The notes: a model not told the origin generated them from the letters alone. A DNA stretch of 64,000 nucleotides from Puccinia triticina (GCF_026914185.1 NC_070560.1:7369501-7433500), one strand, 5' to 3'; positions 11,861 through 22,901 are shown, numbered from the stretch's first letter. Translations and numbers: made by a program.

Positions 11861-12269
11861 CTGTGCCAGCTGAGCAGCTCAAAACAAACTGTGCACAAAG
11901 TTAGTGTGGTGGCTGGTGTGGTTAAGCAGAGTCTGAACATACTGCTTAGCCTGAGCTAATCCATAAAAATACATGGAATCAACCAGGAATAAAGCTGGAC
12001 AAACTCAGGTATGTGGCATTGTATCAGCCCGGATCTGACATGTCAACTGACACCAGTTTCTCAATGTTTTTTCATAGTGCTGGCTACACCAACAAAATTG
12101 GGGCATTCTTAATTACACCCCAATCTTCAAGGCCGGGTACCCACCTGGCCACCCCAAAAACATTGGGGTGCTTGCATCAAAACTCCAGAAGAGCTTAAGA
12201 TATTGGGGTGCAATCCAATTTACCCCAAAAGAGATGGTGTACATGAGGGGCGCACCCCAAACACACTTC

Positions 12270-12960
12270 CGGAGGCGGTCATTGAGGGAAGGTGGACTCC
12301 AATCAATGCCCGGCGCAGACCAATTGTTGGGGAGTTGCTACTCCAACCTCTCCTTGGTGACCGGAACATACCGGGTACTGGTCATTGAGGGGAGTAGCAA
12401 CTCCTCTCAATGACCAACCCAGACCGGTCATTGAGGGGAGTAGCAACTCCCTTCAAACCAGTCATCAAGGGTGGTAGCAACTCCCCTCAATGACAAACGC
12501 CAATTAATCATTGAGGAGAGTAGCAACTCCTCTTGATAACCAACCCAGACGGATCATGAAGGGGAGTTGCCACTCCCTTCAATGACTGACAGAGACCAGA
12601 CATCAAGGGGAGTTTCAACTCCCCTCAATGATCTGAAATTCCCCTTGATGATCAATTGGTGTTGGTCATTGAGAGGAGTAGCAGTCATTGAGGCAAGTTG
12701 CTACTCCCCTTGATGATTGGTTGGTGCTAGTCATCAAGGGGAGTTGCTACTCCCCTCAATTAGCGGTCTGTCCCGGGGATTGAGGGAGTCCACCTCCTCT
12801 CAATAACCAGTTTATGCCAGTCACCAAGAGGAGGTGGTACTGCTTTCAATGACCAGTCTGTGCCGGGGATCAATGGGAGTAGCAACTCCCCTTGCTGACC
12901 GGTATGTGCGCCCGGGCATCAAGGGGGGTTATTCTCCTTGATTACCGGCACACCGGTGGT
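12270..12960. repeat. Hairpin array, GGTCATTGAGGGGAG family
   Basis: Repeated imperfect palindromes of the form CATTGAGGGGAGTAGCAACT-CCCCTCAATG alternate with short GACC/CCGG linkers. Part of the interior of the 9934-13556 element, right of the nested CACTA element. Related in sequence to the array at 18390-19480. No coding capacity. Confidence 0.8.
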
Positions 12961-13609
12961 TGAGGGTAATGCACAGACCAGCCGACCGGTTTGTGTGGGT
13001 CTTTGAGGAGCCAAAACCGGTCCTCTTGGTGCCAACCGGTGTGAAAAGTTGGGCTGGGTGCCGGATATGTATGTACATCTGGGGTGTGAAGGGGCTCACC
13101 CCTATCACAGGGTATCAGATTGGAGTGCAGGGGGTTTGCACCCCATTATGATGGGGTGTCATGGCCATGTACACCATAGATTTCACTTGTTTTGGGGTAC
13201 CCTGTGGCTCACCCCAACTTCCATGGGGTGTGTAAGTGTACACCCCAAGTGGTTTGGGGTACACATCAGCTGTTCACCTTTTTGGTGTCCATGAAGTAAA
13301 AACTTGGGGTGCATTCAGCATGCCCCATTTGTATTGCATTGGGAACCCAATACAATACAATACATTTCAAAAAAAAAAATGCATTGACCATGCCAATCCA
13401 CAAAATATTACATTTGGGGAGGGCAATACATTATGCAAAAAATAAATTGTATTGTATTGGATAAAAAATACAATACAAATACAATGTATATGCTATACAA
13501 AACAATACAATACATGAAATATACAAATACATGTATAGTATTTGTTGCACCGTTGCCACCAGCCAAAATGACACATACTCCTGTCTAGACTGAATCTCAA
13601 CCTCCTGTT

Positions 13610-13710
13610 CAGGCAAGCAAAAATACCTCAACCAGGAGCCCCTTGTAGCTCAAATCCCTCAAATATGTATTTATAAGGAGCTCCCTCTCCCCCCCCCCCC
13701 CCCCCCCTAA
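13610..13710 (+). repeat. LTR promoter fragment
   Basis: CCCCTTGTAGCTCAAATCCC, then TATTTATAAGGAGCTC and a long run of C repeat the core of the LTR at about 1690-1755. A truncated LTR piece lying just beyond the right end of the 9934-13556 element; no other part of the retroelement is next to it. Confidence 0.6.
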
Positions 13711-14839
13711 AGATAGCAATTGGGTACCCACTGCGGGTACCTGGTACCTGTTTGGCAGGTGTTGAAATCCCAGTGTTGCCGGTGTAGGACTCCAGGGATG
13801 GATGGGTAATCAAAGTTCCTTTTGAAGGGGAAATAAATTGTATGATAGGTTGAAAGGCTATTAAAATCTACGGGTGGTTTGAAAGACCTGCCCCTCTGAT
13901 AGTACTATGAAAATAACCAAGAGTCTTGTAATCAATCCAAGTTTATTAAAGCCTCTGAATCACAAAACAAAACTTCAAGGGTTTCCCCTACAAATCTTCA
14001 AAAATCACAAAAAAAACAAGGGTTTCCCCTTTACAACCTCCAGGAAAAAAAGATGAAGGGTTTTCCTTCTACAAAAACAACAATATTACAATAACCAAAA
14101 ACAGAGCAATAATCTGCACCCAGCCACCTAACATCAGCAAGCTGATGCACCGTGGCCCACCATCCATCCCTGTCTAGCAGGGTTAAAAAATGGTGAGAGG
14201 ATGACTCCCAGCGCGCCGCATTGAAGGCATTATGCAAAGGGGGGCCACCGAGTAGAGCCCCTCAAACTGCGCAAGTGCAACAGCGGAGGGGGTGAGGACA
14301 AACCGCACGCTGGAAGTACAGCGGCAGAGGACGCCCTGAGGTAAACAAGCAAGCAAGCCGAGGCCCATCTTATAGACGATCCGCCACTGCCCTACCTGAC
14401 TCCAGCAGCAAACTCAACTGCTGCATTCATCAAGCCATGACAACTATGCCACCGCCATGCCCCTCCAATGCCTCTTGACCTGCGGGGCACTGCTCTCACT
14501 GGCTAGGCGTTGTCAACAAGACCCTTGTTTGATATTAGGTTGGTCTTATGCGTATTTCTTTGTAATATTGACCGTGATGACAACCACAACTTGGCTCACA
14601 TACATTCTGTCCAACCAAAAAAAAAATTGCATTGAATCTCATCAGCAACTGTTGTCAGAGCATCAAGCTACCCTCCATCCTCAGCCTTGCATCAGCACTA
14701 TCAGTATCAGTGTCGGCATTGGCACCGGCGCCAGTGTCTTTGTCTTTTGCCTGCGCCCTCAACAAGGAACTCGCCCTTTACTATTGCAAAATCGCTATCA
14801 ACCAATACCACCTCGCCTCCGACCATCCCCCCCGACGCC

Positions 14840-15652
14840 GGACACAACGAGGGCCAGAAAGCGCGTGCCGAGCTCCGCATCCTCGGCATCTCTCTCGCCC
14901 TCCTCGGCAGTATTGGATACGCCCTCTACGAGATCTGGTACAAGCGCACGATCGCCTGGTCGGACTCCTACCTGACCCCGCTTGGATCAGAAGGGGGGAA
15001 GAGGAGGAGGAGCAGGGGCGACCGAAGGGCAGATTGGAACCGGACGGGACGCACGGCACGGCGCCGCCCAGCCTCTACGGCCAGGACACAGCCTGCTCGA
15101 CGCAAACCTCATGAAGACCATGCTCGGCCTCGCGTCACTCTGTCTGCTCTGGATCCCCAGCCCCCTGCTCAACTGGTCGGGCATTGAGCGCTTTGAAGTC
15201 GTCAAGGACCCAGCAATCGCTTGGATGATCTTGGGCATCATCTTTGTGGGCGTACTCTTGTAAGAGCCTCCCCCCTCTTCGAAGATATGTTCCAGAGCTC
15301 ATTGACCGTGTCTTTGCCTCTGTATTTCTGTAGCAATGCTGGCTTCATGATCCTGATAGGCCTTTGGGGCCCAGTCTTAGCAGTTGAGTCTACCCTTCCC
15401 TGCTCTCCCCACCACCACCGCCAAAAACACCCACTTGGTTTCCTAGACTAGAAAGACTAAGGTCCGCAGACCCACTTAAACTGAAGCTCCTCTACCCCTC
15501 TTCAGTCCGTAGGTAACTTGTGCACCTTGGTCCTGATCGCGATCGTCGACCACACTATCATCGGCGCGATCAACTCCCACGAGTCCGACCGGGCCGTGCC
15601 CCCCTTCGGCATCCTCAGCTTCATCGACTGCCTCTCCATCCTCAACTTCTAG
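14840..15652 (+). pseudogene. DMT-superfamily (THI74/SLC35F-like) membrane transporter, frame-broken
   Basis: Three blocks are typical of the yeast THI74/YML018C and SLC35F group. The first helix block GISLALLGSIGYALYEIWYK is at about 14885-14945. A second block SLCLLWIPSPLLNWSGIERF lies in the exon ending 15259. Two short exons follow, 15334-15382 (NAGFMILIGLWGPVLA) and 15506-15652 (SVGNLCTLVLIAIVD), with good GT-AG joins (gtaaga...tgtag, gttgag...ttcag) and consistent phase. The first and second blocks are in different frames around 14990-15090, where a G-rich stretch sits, so a frameshift or an unseen intron is needed. The N-terminal helices are absent or unrecognisable. Likely a decayed gene or gene fragment. 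Confidence 0.5.
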
Positions 15653-15867
15653 AATTCATCCTCCTCCTCTTTGTCTCTCATCTTCCCCTCCACCCCCATT
15701 TTTTTGTGGGTAAGCATGTTGTGTACTTTTAGTCTTATGTGGAGTCTGAATGCACCTTCATGACCATCAGCATCAGTACCATCATCATTATCATTGTATT
15801 GGCAATCAAACTTGTAATATTTTATTGAAATAAGTACAAATCATACATCTTCAATATCTAAGAAGCT

Positions 15868-16070
15868 TGACAGCCTGGTCCATCACTAGATGCAGAACCG
15901 CTTGCTTGTTGGGGAATCAAGGAACTTACCGGAGACGGATCCTTGAAGCCAAAGAAATCGTAAATGATATCGTCCCTCTTGAGCTGGATCAGGGGGGTCA
16001 AGGGAGAGAGAGACATGGGCCCAGCGGACATCCTCGTCCTCGAAAGGTTCGGGCCGGGCTTGGCAAGTTT
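15868..16070 (-). pseudogene. Unrecognised C-terminal coding fragment with frameshift
   Basis: On the minus strand a plausible coding start (EPFEDEDVRWAHVSLSL) changes frame inside a CT repeat near 16000. It continues as LIQLKRDDIIYDFFGFKDPS and then AVLHLVMDQAVKLLRY before a stop at about 15861-15868. The second half reads like a conserved helical C-terminus, but I do not recognise the family. It faces the transporter remnant at 14840-15652 tail to tail. Treated as a broken gene piece. Confidence 0.35.
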
Positions 16071-16800
16071 TCTGGGGAATCAATGTTTTCACATCTGCTT
16101 CTCATTAAATTATAATCCTGACCCTCCTGATATATCTTCTCTCAGCCTTCCTCCCATTTTCAAAATAATTTTTTTTGGCTGGTGAAGCTGCGTGATGACG
16201 TGTAGATAATCTGATTGTTGTGTTAGATCTGGTTTGCCCACCCATACAGCATGTACATATATGAATCAAAACTTCTCCATTGAGAATCTTTGGGGCCAAG
16301 TCTCAAGCTGATGGCTTTGCCACTGAAAATCTAAAGTACAAGCCTCTTTTCATCCCTTGTTGAGGGAATCATTGACATGGAGAGGCCATTGATATACATT
16401 GCAATTCCCTCCTGATTAATTCCCATTCATCATCATGTGTGATTGTTTATTCTCAATTTCCATATTATTGGCCTGCTTATCTTGAGTTGTTGAAATTTTG
16501 AACATTCAATCAGGATGATGGTGGGAATAAATTGACAATTACTTAGTGCATTATGGGTAAACTAAAACATTCTAAAATATGCTGCGGAGGCCAGCCTATG
16601 ACAGAGAGATTGCAGCAGCGAAGCCGCCTTGGCCTCTAGTATTTAAGAAAATGTGGTAGATTCCAAGATAGCTCTTACTTTTATATAGTAATCTCTATCA
16701 GACCTAAATATCTAATTCAATGTGTTTTTAGACTGGTTATAGCTAAGGATAACGTGGTTTGTTATGGTGAAGTTCCTCTACTGTTGTTGATGTTATAATT

Positions 16801-17045
16801 TGTACTACTACTTCTACTACTACTACTACTACTACTACTACTAATATGCTAATAAGGAGAATGGGTTGTTGGTTGGTTGGTTGGTTGGTTGTTGGTTGGT
16901 TGGTTGTTGGTTGGTTGTTGGTTGGTTGGTTGGTTGGTTGTTGTTGATTGTTGGTTCTACTACTGCACTAACACTCTACTGACTGACCAACTCTATGCTA
17001 CTCAATACTACTACTGCTAACTACTACTACTAAACTACTACTGTG
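16801..17045. repeat. Microsatellites (CTA)n and (GGTT)n
   Basis: A TACTAC tract (about 16801-16845), then a GGTTGGTTGTTGG tract (about 16864-16955), then further CTACTA runs. The region 16200-17085 has no gene I can support. Confidence 0.9.
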
Positions 17046-17084
17046 ACCAAACCTCTGTAGGCTGATGGGGAAAAAGAGAAATTA

Positions 17085-17235
17085 TGGGGGGGGGGAGAAG
17101 AGCTCCTTTTATATTGAAGAGTGAGGTATTTTAGCTCCAGGGGAATGTGTTTGAGGGAATTTAGCTGCAGGGGATCTCAGTTGCACAGCATATGTACACC
17201 TGTACTGCACAGCCACACAAACAATGAGGGAATTA
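17085..17235 (-). repeat. Inverted LTR promoter fragment
   Basis: Read on the minus strand: a GGAGCTAAA block, then AATATAAAAGGAGCTCTTCT followed by a C-run, the same core as at about 1730 and 13650. A solo or truncated LTR in opposite orientation; the flanking 17235-17900 has no clear gene. Confidence 0.55.
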
Positions 17236-18045
17236 TGCTGCAGTGACACTATTTCTACACCTTATCTGCCTGCATATATTGCACTGCCTGATGTCATGTG
17301 TTGCTATGTACCCAAGCCACCTTCCATATCCTTCAGAATGTGTTGCCATGTAACCAAGCCACCTTCCATGCACTCTGCACCCAAATAGAATACTCCTCCT
17401 TTCCAGGATTTGGGGGTCAAAGCCTCTCTCTGGTCCTCCTCCCTTGTCCTCGTATCTATGGTGTGTATTCTTCCGTCCAATCCACTGTGGCTACCAAAGA
17501 GTGTATGTATGTAAATGTTGTAACTGTTGTGTAAGATTATCTCCTCCTCTTGTAATGGGTTCCACCTGTATGTAACTGTACTATCATAATACCTTTTCAT
17601 ATGTCCTTTTGGCATTGCAACAGGCACAGAACACCACACCGGTCTCTCTTTCCTCCTCTTTCCTTCCCTGTCACACTTTTTCTTTCCCGGTCAATCCCTT
17701 GCTCCCTCCAGATGGATGTACAATTTTCACCTTTTGTCCCACAATCCAGCCCCTATATTGTAATAGCTTAAAGATCCCCAGCTTAGACAAGAAATAAAAC
17801 TCATCTGCTTCTGTGTGCATTTCCCTGAGGTCTCTACTGGATACAATCTCTTGTAGCGTGTGCGCCTTTCTGCCACGCAAGCTAGCAGCTTTTTTCCCTC
17901 TTTGAGGGCTCCCTTGGCCCCTTTTGTTGTCTCACTCAGAGTATCTTGGACGTCCCAAATTCCGTTATAAGTCGCGCGACTTATAACCGGGGTGCTCGGG
18001 GTATAGCACCTGCTTTATTCATGTTTGGTGCGGCCAATAATATTA

Positions 18046-18267
18046 GGGGGATTCAAAGTTGGCCATGCACAACTTGCATGCACTTTTGCAAGTTGGTGTT
18101 CAAGGCTTTTATTGAACACCAAATTTCAAAAAAACATTAAAGAAGGCTTAGGGGGTGTAGTACAGTGTGGCTTGCATGCACTTTTGCAAATTGGTGTTCA
18201 AGAATGAACTTGAACCCCGACTTGCAAAAGCGCATGCAAGTCGCATCTTGCCAACTTTGAAACCCCC
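18046..18267. mobile_element. 222-bp MITE, TA target duplication (copy 1)
   Basis: Inverted ends GGGGGATTCAAAGTTGGC / GCCAACTTTGAAACCCCC with TA on both sides (18044-18045 and 18268-18269), as in Tc1/mariner-type MITEs. It contains two inverted blocks of ACTTGCATGCACTTTTGCAA. It serves as the natural empty-site control for copy 2 at 45386-46094. Confidence 0.8.
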
Positions 18268-18389
18268 TATTGTAAAATTCATCACCCCATATTGCAGGCC
18301 ATTTATATCCCCAGCCATTTCGGAAATAGAGGTCCTGACCTCTATTTCCGGGTGATATGTGGCCATGGCCCGTACTACACAACCTATCA

Positions 18390-19480
18390 ATGACCGGTCA
18401 ACCGCTCATCGAAGAGGACACAACACCTCTTGATGACCGGTAGACCGGTCATCAAAGAAGACACATCACACTCTGGATGGCCAATTGGACAGGCCATCCA
18501 GAGGATACAACCTATTCACCTCCGGATGACATCGAAGAGGACTTCAACTCTTGATGACCGGACCAGTCCTTGAGAGGGACTCTGCACCCACTCAATGACT
18601 GGTTGACCGGTCATTGAGAGGGACTCTACACCCTCTCAATGGCCGGTCAACCGGTCATCGAAGAGGACCTCACCTCTCGATGACCAGACCAGTCATCAAG
18701 AGGGACTCTACACCTCTCGATGACTGGTCCAGTCATCAAGATCTAGAGTCCCTCTCGATGACTGGTCCGGTCATCAAGAGGGACTCTACACACGTCTTGA
18801 TGACTGGTCCGGTCATTGAGAGGGACTCTACACCTCTCGATGTCCGGTCAACCAGTCATTGAGAGGTGGTTCAACCTCTCGATGACTTGTTGACCGGGCA
18901 TCGAAGAGGACTTCACCTCTCGATGACCGGTTGACCGGGCATTGAAGAGGACTTTCCCCTCTCGATGACCGGACCAGTTATCGAGAGGTGTAGATTCCCT
19001 CTTGATGACCGGACGGCCAGTCATCAAGAGGTGTAGAGTCCCTCTCGATGACCGGTCAACCAGCCATCGAGAGGGTGTTGGGTCCCTCTTGATGACCGGT
19101 CAACCAGTCATCGAGAGGGTGTAGATCCCTCTCAATGACTGGTCCGGTTATCGAGAGGTGTAAAGTCCACTTCGATGACCGGTTGACCAATCAACCAGTC
19201 ATCGAGAGGGTGTAGAGTCCCTATTGATTACCGGACCAGTCATCAAGAGGTGTAGATTCCCTCTTGATGACCGGTCAACCAGTCATCAAGAGGGTGTTGA
19301 GTCCCTCTCAATGACCGGTTAACCAGTCATCAAGAGGGTGTTGAGTCCCTCTCAATGACTGGTCCGGTTATCGAGAGGTGTAAAGTCCTCTTCGATGACT
19401 GGTTGACCAATCAACAAGAGGTGAAGTCCTCTCAACCGGCCTCCAGAGGTTGTTGTGTTCTCTTCGGCGACTGGTTGACC
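18390..19480. repeat. Hairpin array, GGTCATCGAGAGG family
   Basis: About 25 units of the form GGTCATCGAGAGG-TGTAGAGTCC-CTCTCGATGACC with GGTCAACC linkers. Each unit is an imperfect palindrome. Sequence-related to 12270-12960. No gene. The bounding termini were not identified. Confidence 0.85.
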
Positions 19481-19979
19481 GGTCTGTGCATTATGCTTTG
19501 CCAAACAGACCTGTGATAAGTGGACTCCAGAAGTGTTCTGGAGTGGATGCGCCAAACAGACAAATGATAAATTTGCTGGCAGCATAATTAGTTTTATGAC
19601 ACCTGAAATTCATTTTGGGTGTTATGTATTCTATTACACCATTTATAATATCACACCAGGCGTCCAAACAGGGCCTGAGTTTTTTGTTCCTCAGTCCCTT
19701 TCTCCCTTTCTCCCTTCCTCTCAACCTTGACCTCAATTCAGAGCTTCAACAGCAGGTACCCACCACACCAGCCACAGACGCCACGTACCTGCCAGGAAAT
19801 TTCAAGCACAGGTGCGGGTACCTGAATTTTTGCAGCCAGCAGGTACATAACCAAGAACCCGCCTCCAGCCCCAATATGCTTGTGGATGGGGGCTTGGGTA
19901 GAATGTACCTTGGGGGCCTCAGCCTCTTTTCAGCCAGTTTGGGCCCTTGGGAGAGTGTATGAGCACTCTTGATTGCTGA

Positions 19980-20230
19980 TACTGTCCATTGAGAGAGCTC
20001 TTACACTCTCCTGAGGGCCAGAACTGGCCAACAGGAGATTCGGAACTCCTTTGATGGCCAGAACTAGCCAACAGGAGATTTGTAACTCCCTTGATGGCCA
20101 GAACTAGCCAAAAGGAGAGTTGTAACTCCGCAATCAAGAGATTCAATTGACTCTCCCAAGGGCCGGTGCTGATCTGCATGAGAGTCAGCACTCTCTCAAT
20201 GCCCAGTACTGGCCATCAAGTGGGTTGATT
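19980..20230. repeat. Short hairpin array, GGCCAGAACTAGCC family
   Basis: Four or five units of roughly 45 bp with GGCCAGAACT(A/G)GCCAACAGG followed by GAGAT and AACTCC. Same design as the other hairpin arrays but with a different sequence. No coding potential. Confidence 0.7.
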
Positions 20231-20379
20231 ATGTTCCTCTCCTGACAGGAGGGGGTCCCCGCGGGTACACTTCCCAAGCACTGCCGGTACCTGCCTAATG
20301 GGTACAGGCACGGGTACAGGTGTCTGGATTGGGAAAAAAGGACCCGGTACCTGCACCTGCCCTGGGTACCCAGGTCCCA

Positions 20380-20760
20380 ATGTCCATCTTTATCTCCCCC
20401 ATTTGCCTTTCCCTCAGATCAATACTCACCATTTATTTACATACCAAACTCCTGCTTACCCGTACCACCATACATCACAAAATCTCTTATAAAGCCTCAT
20501 AACACCTTACATTTCCAAATAATCACTGAAATCACTCTCAAATCTCACATACCTGTTGTCAAACAACTTCTGCTGGAACAGAAAGTCCTATCACTTGAAT
20601 AATACTTACCAGGGCTAACTTAGTTGTTCTTGTTAGCTGATGGCCAGAAGGACAGAGTTTGAATCTACATTGTCCCCTTCACCATTCAGAAAAAGGGTTT
20701 CTCAACCAATCTTGAGTCTTACAAAAAAAAGGTGCACTGAACTTGAAAAATGGACCATTC
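20380..20760 (+). repeat. LTR 3' part, second copy
   Basis: Homologous to the LTR end and leader near 1770-2290: AACTTCTGCTGGAACAGA, TATCACTTGAATAA, CATTCAGAAAAAGGGTTTC, TTGAGTCTTACAA occur in the same order. No gag follows; it is truncated directly before the minus-strand gene at 20966. Confidence 0.6.
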
Positions 20761-21183
20761 AAGAGACTTTGATATATGTGGTTTCAAGCCAACCTGATTT
20801 ATGAAGAAGAGTTCTATGATGTGGAGAGAGAGAACAAGGTAGAATTAGAGGCAGAGTCAGAGAAAATGATGGAATTTTGTTGCTAACAGCAGTTTCTTGA
20901 TTCCATTTTCTTGGCTGTTTCTGATATTTAAGACTCTATTTACTAGAAGTAAGGCCATAATTTTATCAGTTTCCATCTTTATTTTTTCCAGCTTCATCCT
21001 GCTTATCATTTCCCTCATTTTTTTGAGTTTTGGTGTTGTTTTTCTTTTTCTTTTTTTCATCTTTCTTCTCCTGCTTCTTATCTTCCTTGTCTTCTTTTTT
21101 CTCTTCCTTGTCTTCTTTTTTCTCTTCCTTCTTATCTTCTTTTGTATTGTTGTCATTGTCAAGTTGTTGAACTTGGTTTTCTA

Positions 21184-21300
21184 CTTCTTGTTTATCTTGT
21201 TTATCTTGTTTATCTTGTTTATCTTGTTTATCTTGTTTATCTTGTTTATCTTGTTTATCTTGTTTATCTTGTTTATCTTGTTTATCTTGTTTATCTTGTT
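21184..21300 (-). repeat. 9-bp tandem repeat encoding DKQ
   Basis: About thirteen copies of GTTTATCTT (plus strand) lie in the last exon of the secreted-protein gene and encode (Asp-Lys-Gln)n. The unit is a multiple of three, so length changes keep the frame. The long hydrophobic frame on the plus strand is its shadow. Confidence 0.9.
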
Positions 21301-21813
21301 CGTCAACTTTATCTTTAGTTTGACCCTGTTTATCAGCTCCGTTCTCATCATCTTTCTTATCCTGACCACCTTTGTTTCCATTCTCACTGCCCTTGCCATT
21401 TCCACTTCCCCGTGGCTTAGTGCGCTCATCTTCGCCGAGCTTGACAGTTTTTTTGGTTTTTGGATCAAAGAATTCATCTCCTGTGGCGGCCGGATCTTGC
21501 TTGATAATGATACCTTGCAGTTCAGGGTTCTTGGGTTCTTTCAAACAATGAAGAGCTTTTCGTGCACGTCCCTTGTTCTGGGAATCTGGGGGAACATTAT
21601 GTTCGGCCTGTTTTAAAATTCAGCTCAAACCCAAAGGTTTTATTTAGTTACGGAATTAAGAAAATTGCTTGATCAAAAATCTCACTTACGCCAGCCACTG
21701 TGATGGCTGTTTGAATGAGCTTCTCGCGTGCGCCTCCTTTTATTCTTGGGTTTGTCTTCAAATTATCATACAGATGACATCAGTTAACTAGCTTAGCAAA
21801 AAGTGTTACACGG

Positions 21814-22614
21814 TGTGGTGGACAACTCGGTGGAGGCCCGCATCAGACAAGAAATAATTCAGATATCCGGTTTCATCAAGCCTCGCCCCTCCCCTTTCTT
21901 TTTTTTTTTCCTCTCACTATTTACAATGTTTGAAATGTTTTCTGTTCCGGTTTCTTTCTTGTTCTTTTTCTTTTCTTTGCTGTTTCTCTTTTGCGCGCGT
22001 TGGATGGGAGTGCAGGAGTCGGGTTGGTTTTGGTTTTTAGTTTTTGTTTGTTTGTTGTGTCTGTCTTCTTTGTTTTGTTGTGTGGTGGTGTTTCCTTCTG
22101 TGTTGCGGCCTCTGTTTCTCTCTTCCCGGGTTGTAGCGCGCGCGCGGCGGGCACGAGGGCCTGTCGCGCAGCCTGTCGCATGGACTGTCACCGACTCTGA
22201 ATCTAAGTTCAGCCGAACTTAGAGGAGGGGTCGGCATGGTACTCTCTTCCCCCCAGAAAGATATCATCACAGTTTTGAGAGTTTATTGATCCCGGATCGT
22301 GTCGATCCATCTCCGTATCTTTTTTTTTGAGTTTTGAGTACCCGAGCTTCCTGAGTTTATTTCTTTTGAGCACTATCCGAGTTTCCGACGACCGCGCCGG
22401 CTTCCCTCTGAGTTTCTTTTCTGAGTTTTTCCATCCAACCAAACCGCCGAGGGTATTCCATCCCCTCGTTCCCTCTCAAACAAATCCCCCCCCCCCAACC
22501 GCTATCACTTCTGTTCGACTATTCCTGATATTTTCGCAGGACCACCGACGAGGGCAGCACTCAGCACCATCCCCTCAACCGACTGCCACGGCTCAGACCC
22601 GACAGGAGTCCATA
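21814..22614 (+). repeat. 5' LTR of Gypsy element
   Basis: 801 bp, starts TGTGGTGGACAACTCGG and ends CAGGAGTCCATA. Contains pyrimidine tracts, a CGCGCGCG-like stretch near 22140 and a run of 11 C near 22490. The open frames inside are repeated verbatim in the 3' LTR and are not genes. Confidence 0.97.
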
Positions 22615-22616
22615 TT

Positions 22617-22666
22617 TGGTCCCCCGAGCCGGGATCGAACCAGCGACCTCAAGATTTACAGTCTCG
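22617..22666 (+). other. Primer binding site: 50-nt complement of tRNA-Tyr 3' half
   Basis: Two bases after the LTR the sequence runs TGGTCCCCCGAGCCGGGATC and on to 22666. Its reverse complement folds as the 3' half of a tRNA: anticodon stem CGAGA/TCTTG with loop CTGTAAA (anticodon GTA, Tyr), variable loop AGGTC, T arm GCTGG-TTCGATC-CCGGC, acceptor strand, discriminator A and a terminal CCA. Eukaryotic tRNA genes do not encode CCA, and no tRNA intron is present, so the source was a mature tRNA. A usual primer site is about 8-18 nt. Confidence 0.9.
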
Positions 22667-22768
22667 TCTCAGGATTTCGAGACGGACTAGTGGTCTTTGA
22701 CTGGATTCTCGGTTTTCTTTTTTTTTTTTTTTTTTTCTCTTATCTATTGTTCATCTTTAGGTTTTCAG

Positions 22769-22901
22769 CCGCGGGGCACAGGAGAGCTATAAGTAAGTCC
22801 CCTCCATTGTGCACCTCCAGGGCCTTCTATACACGTCGAAAACATCACCCGCCACGCTGTGAGCCGCCCTCTGCCGTCTGTTTGCGTTTTTTTCATCTTA
22901 G
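22769..22901 (+). other. Intron-like module A (gag leader)
   Basis: Stem arms GCACAGGAG (22776-22784) and CTCCATTGTGC (22802-22812) hold AGTAAGTCC in the loop. TGCACCTCCAGGG, a GTCGAAAACATCACC block and GTGAGCC (from 22859) follow. A pyrimidine tract and TTAG end at 22901, eleven bases before the gag ATG at 22913. As an intron this would be 22793-22901 (109 nt). Same architecture as modules B, C and D in this element. Confidence 0.75.

Larger units (their letters stand above)
10094..12079. mobile_element. Non-autonomous CACTA (CMC/EnSpm-type) element
   Basis: It begins CACTATGAAAAAAAACTGG and ends with the inverse, closing ...TTTTTTCATAGTG. It is flanked on both sides by the trinucleotide CTG (10091-10093 and 12080-12082). 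CACTA termini with a 3-bp duplication define the superfamily. The subterminal regions are also inverted (GTCAGTTGACATG / CATGTCAACTGAC; GGCTAAGCAGTATGTTGAG / inverse). The interior is GC-rich hairpin repeat, not coding: open frames on both strands are repeat translations. It must have been mobilised in trans. Confidence 0.9.
9934..13556. mobile_element. Terminal-inverted-repeat element hosting two nested elements
   Basis: The left end GCAACGGTGCAACAAATGC is inverted at the right end (ATTTGTTGCACCGTTGC, ending 13556). Subterminal similarity continues for over 100 bp, including a TTGGGGTGCATT / AATGCACCCCAA block and GTATTG-rich stretches. The sequence CACCA stands immediately outside both ends (9929-9933 and 13557-13561), consistent with a 5-bp target duplication. 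No transposase frame is visible. It was later invaded by the CACTA element at 10094-12079. Superfamily not assigned. Confidence 0.7.

Noticed and set aside
10181..11873. Long open frames on both strands (up to 333 codons)
   Set aside because: They are translations of the GC-rich palindromic repeat in several frames at once, with GGIPPG/GRDPS repeats, and carry no gene signals.
20897..21616. 239-codon hydrophobic plus-strand frame resembling a membrane protein
   Set aside because: It is the antisense shadow of the K/D/E/Q-rich last exon and its 9-bp repeat; the minus strand has consistent splice sites and phase.
21803..22222. Open frames inside the LTRs, also at 29144-29605
   Set aside because: Identical copies in both LTRs, pyrimidine-driven composition, no start context or homology.
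22617..22666. A genuine antisense tRNA-Tyr gene
   Set aside because: The 5' half is missing and the CCA end is encoded, which eukaryotic tRNA genes do not do; its position two bases after the LTR marks it as a primer site.
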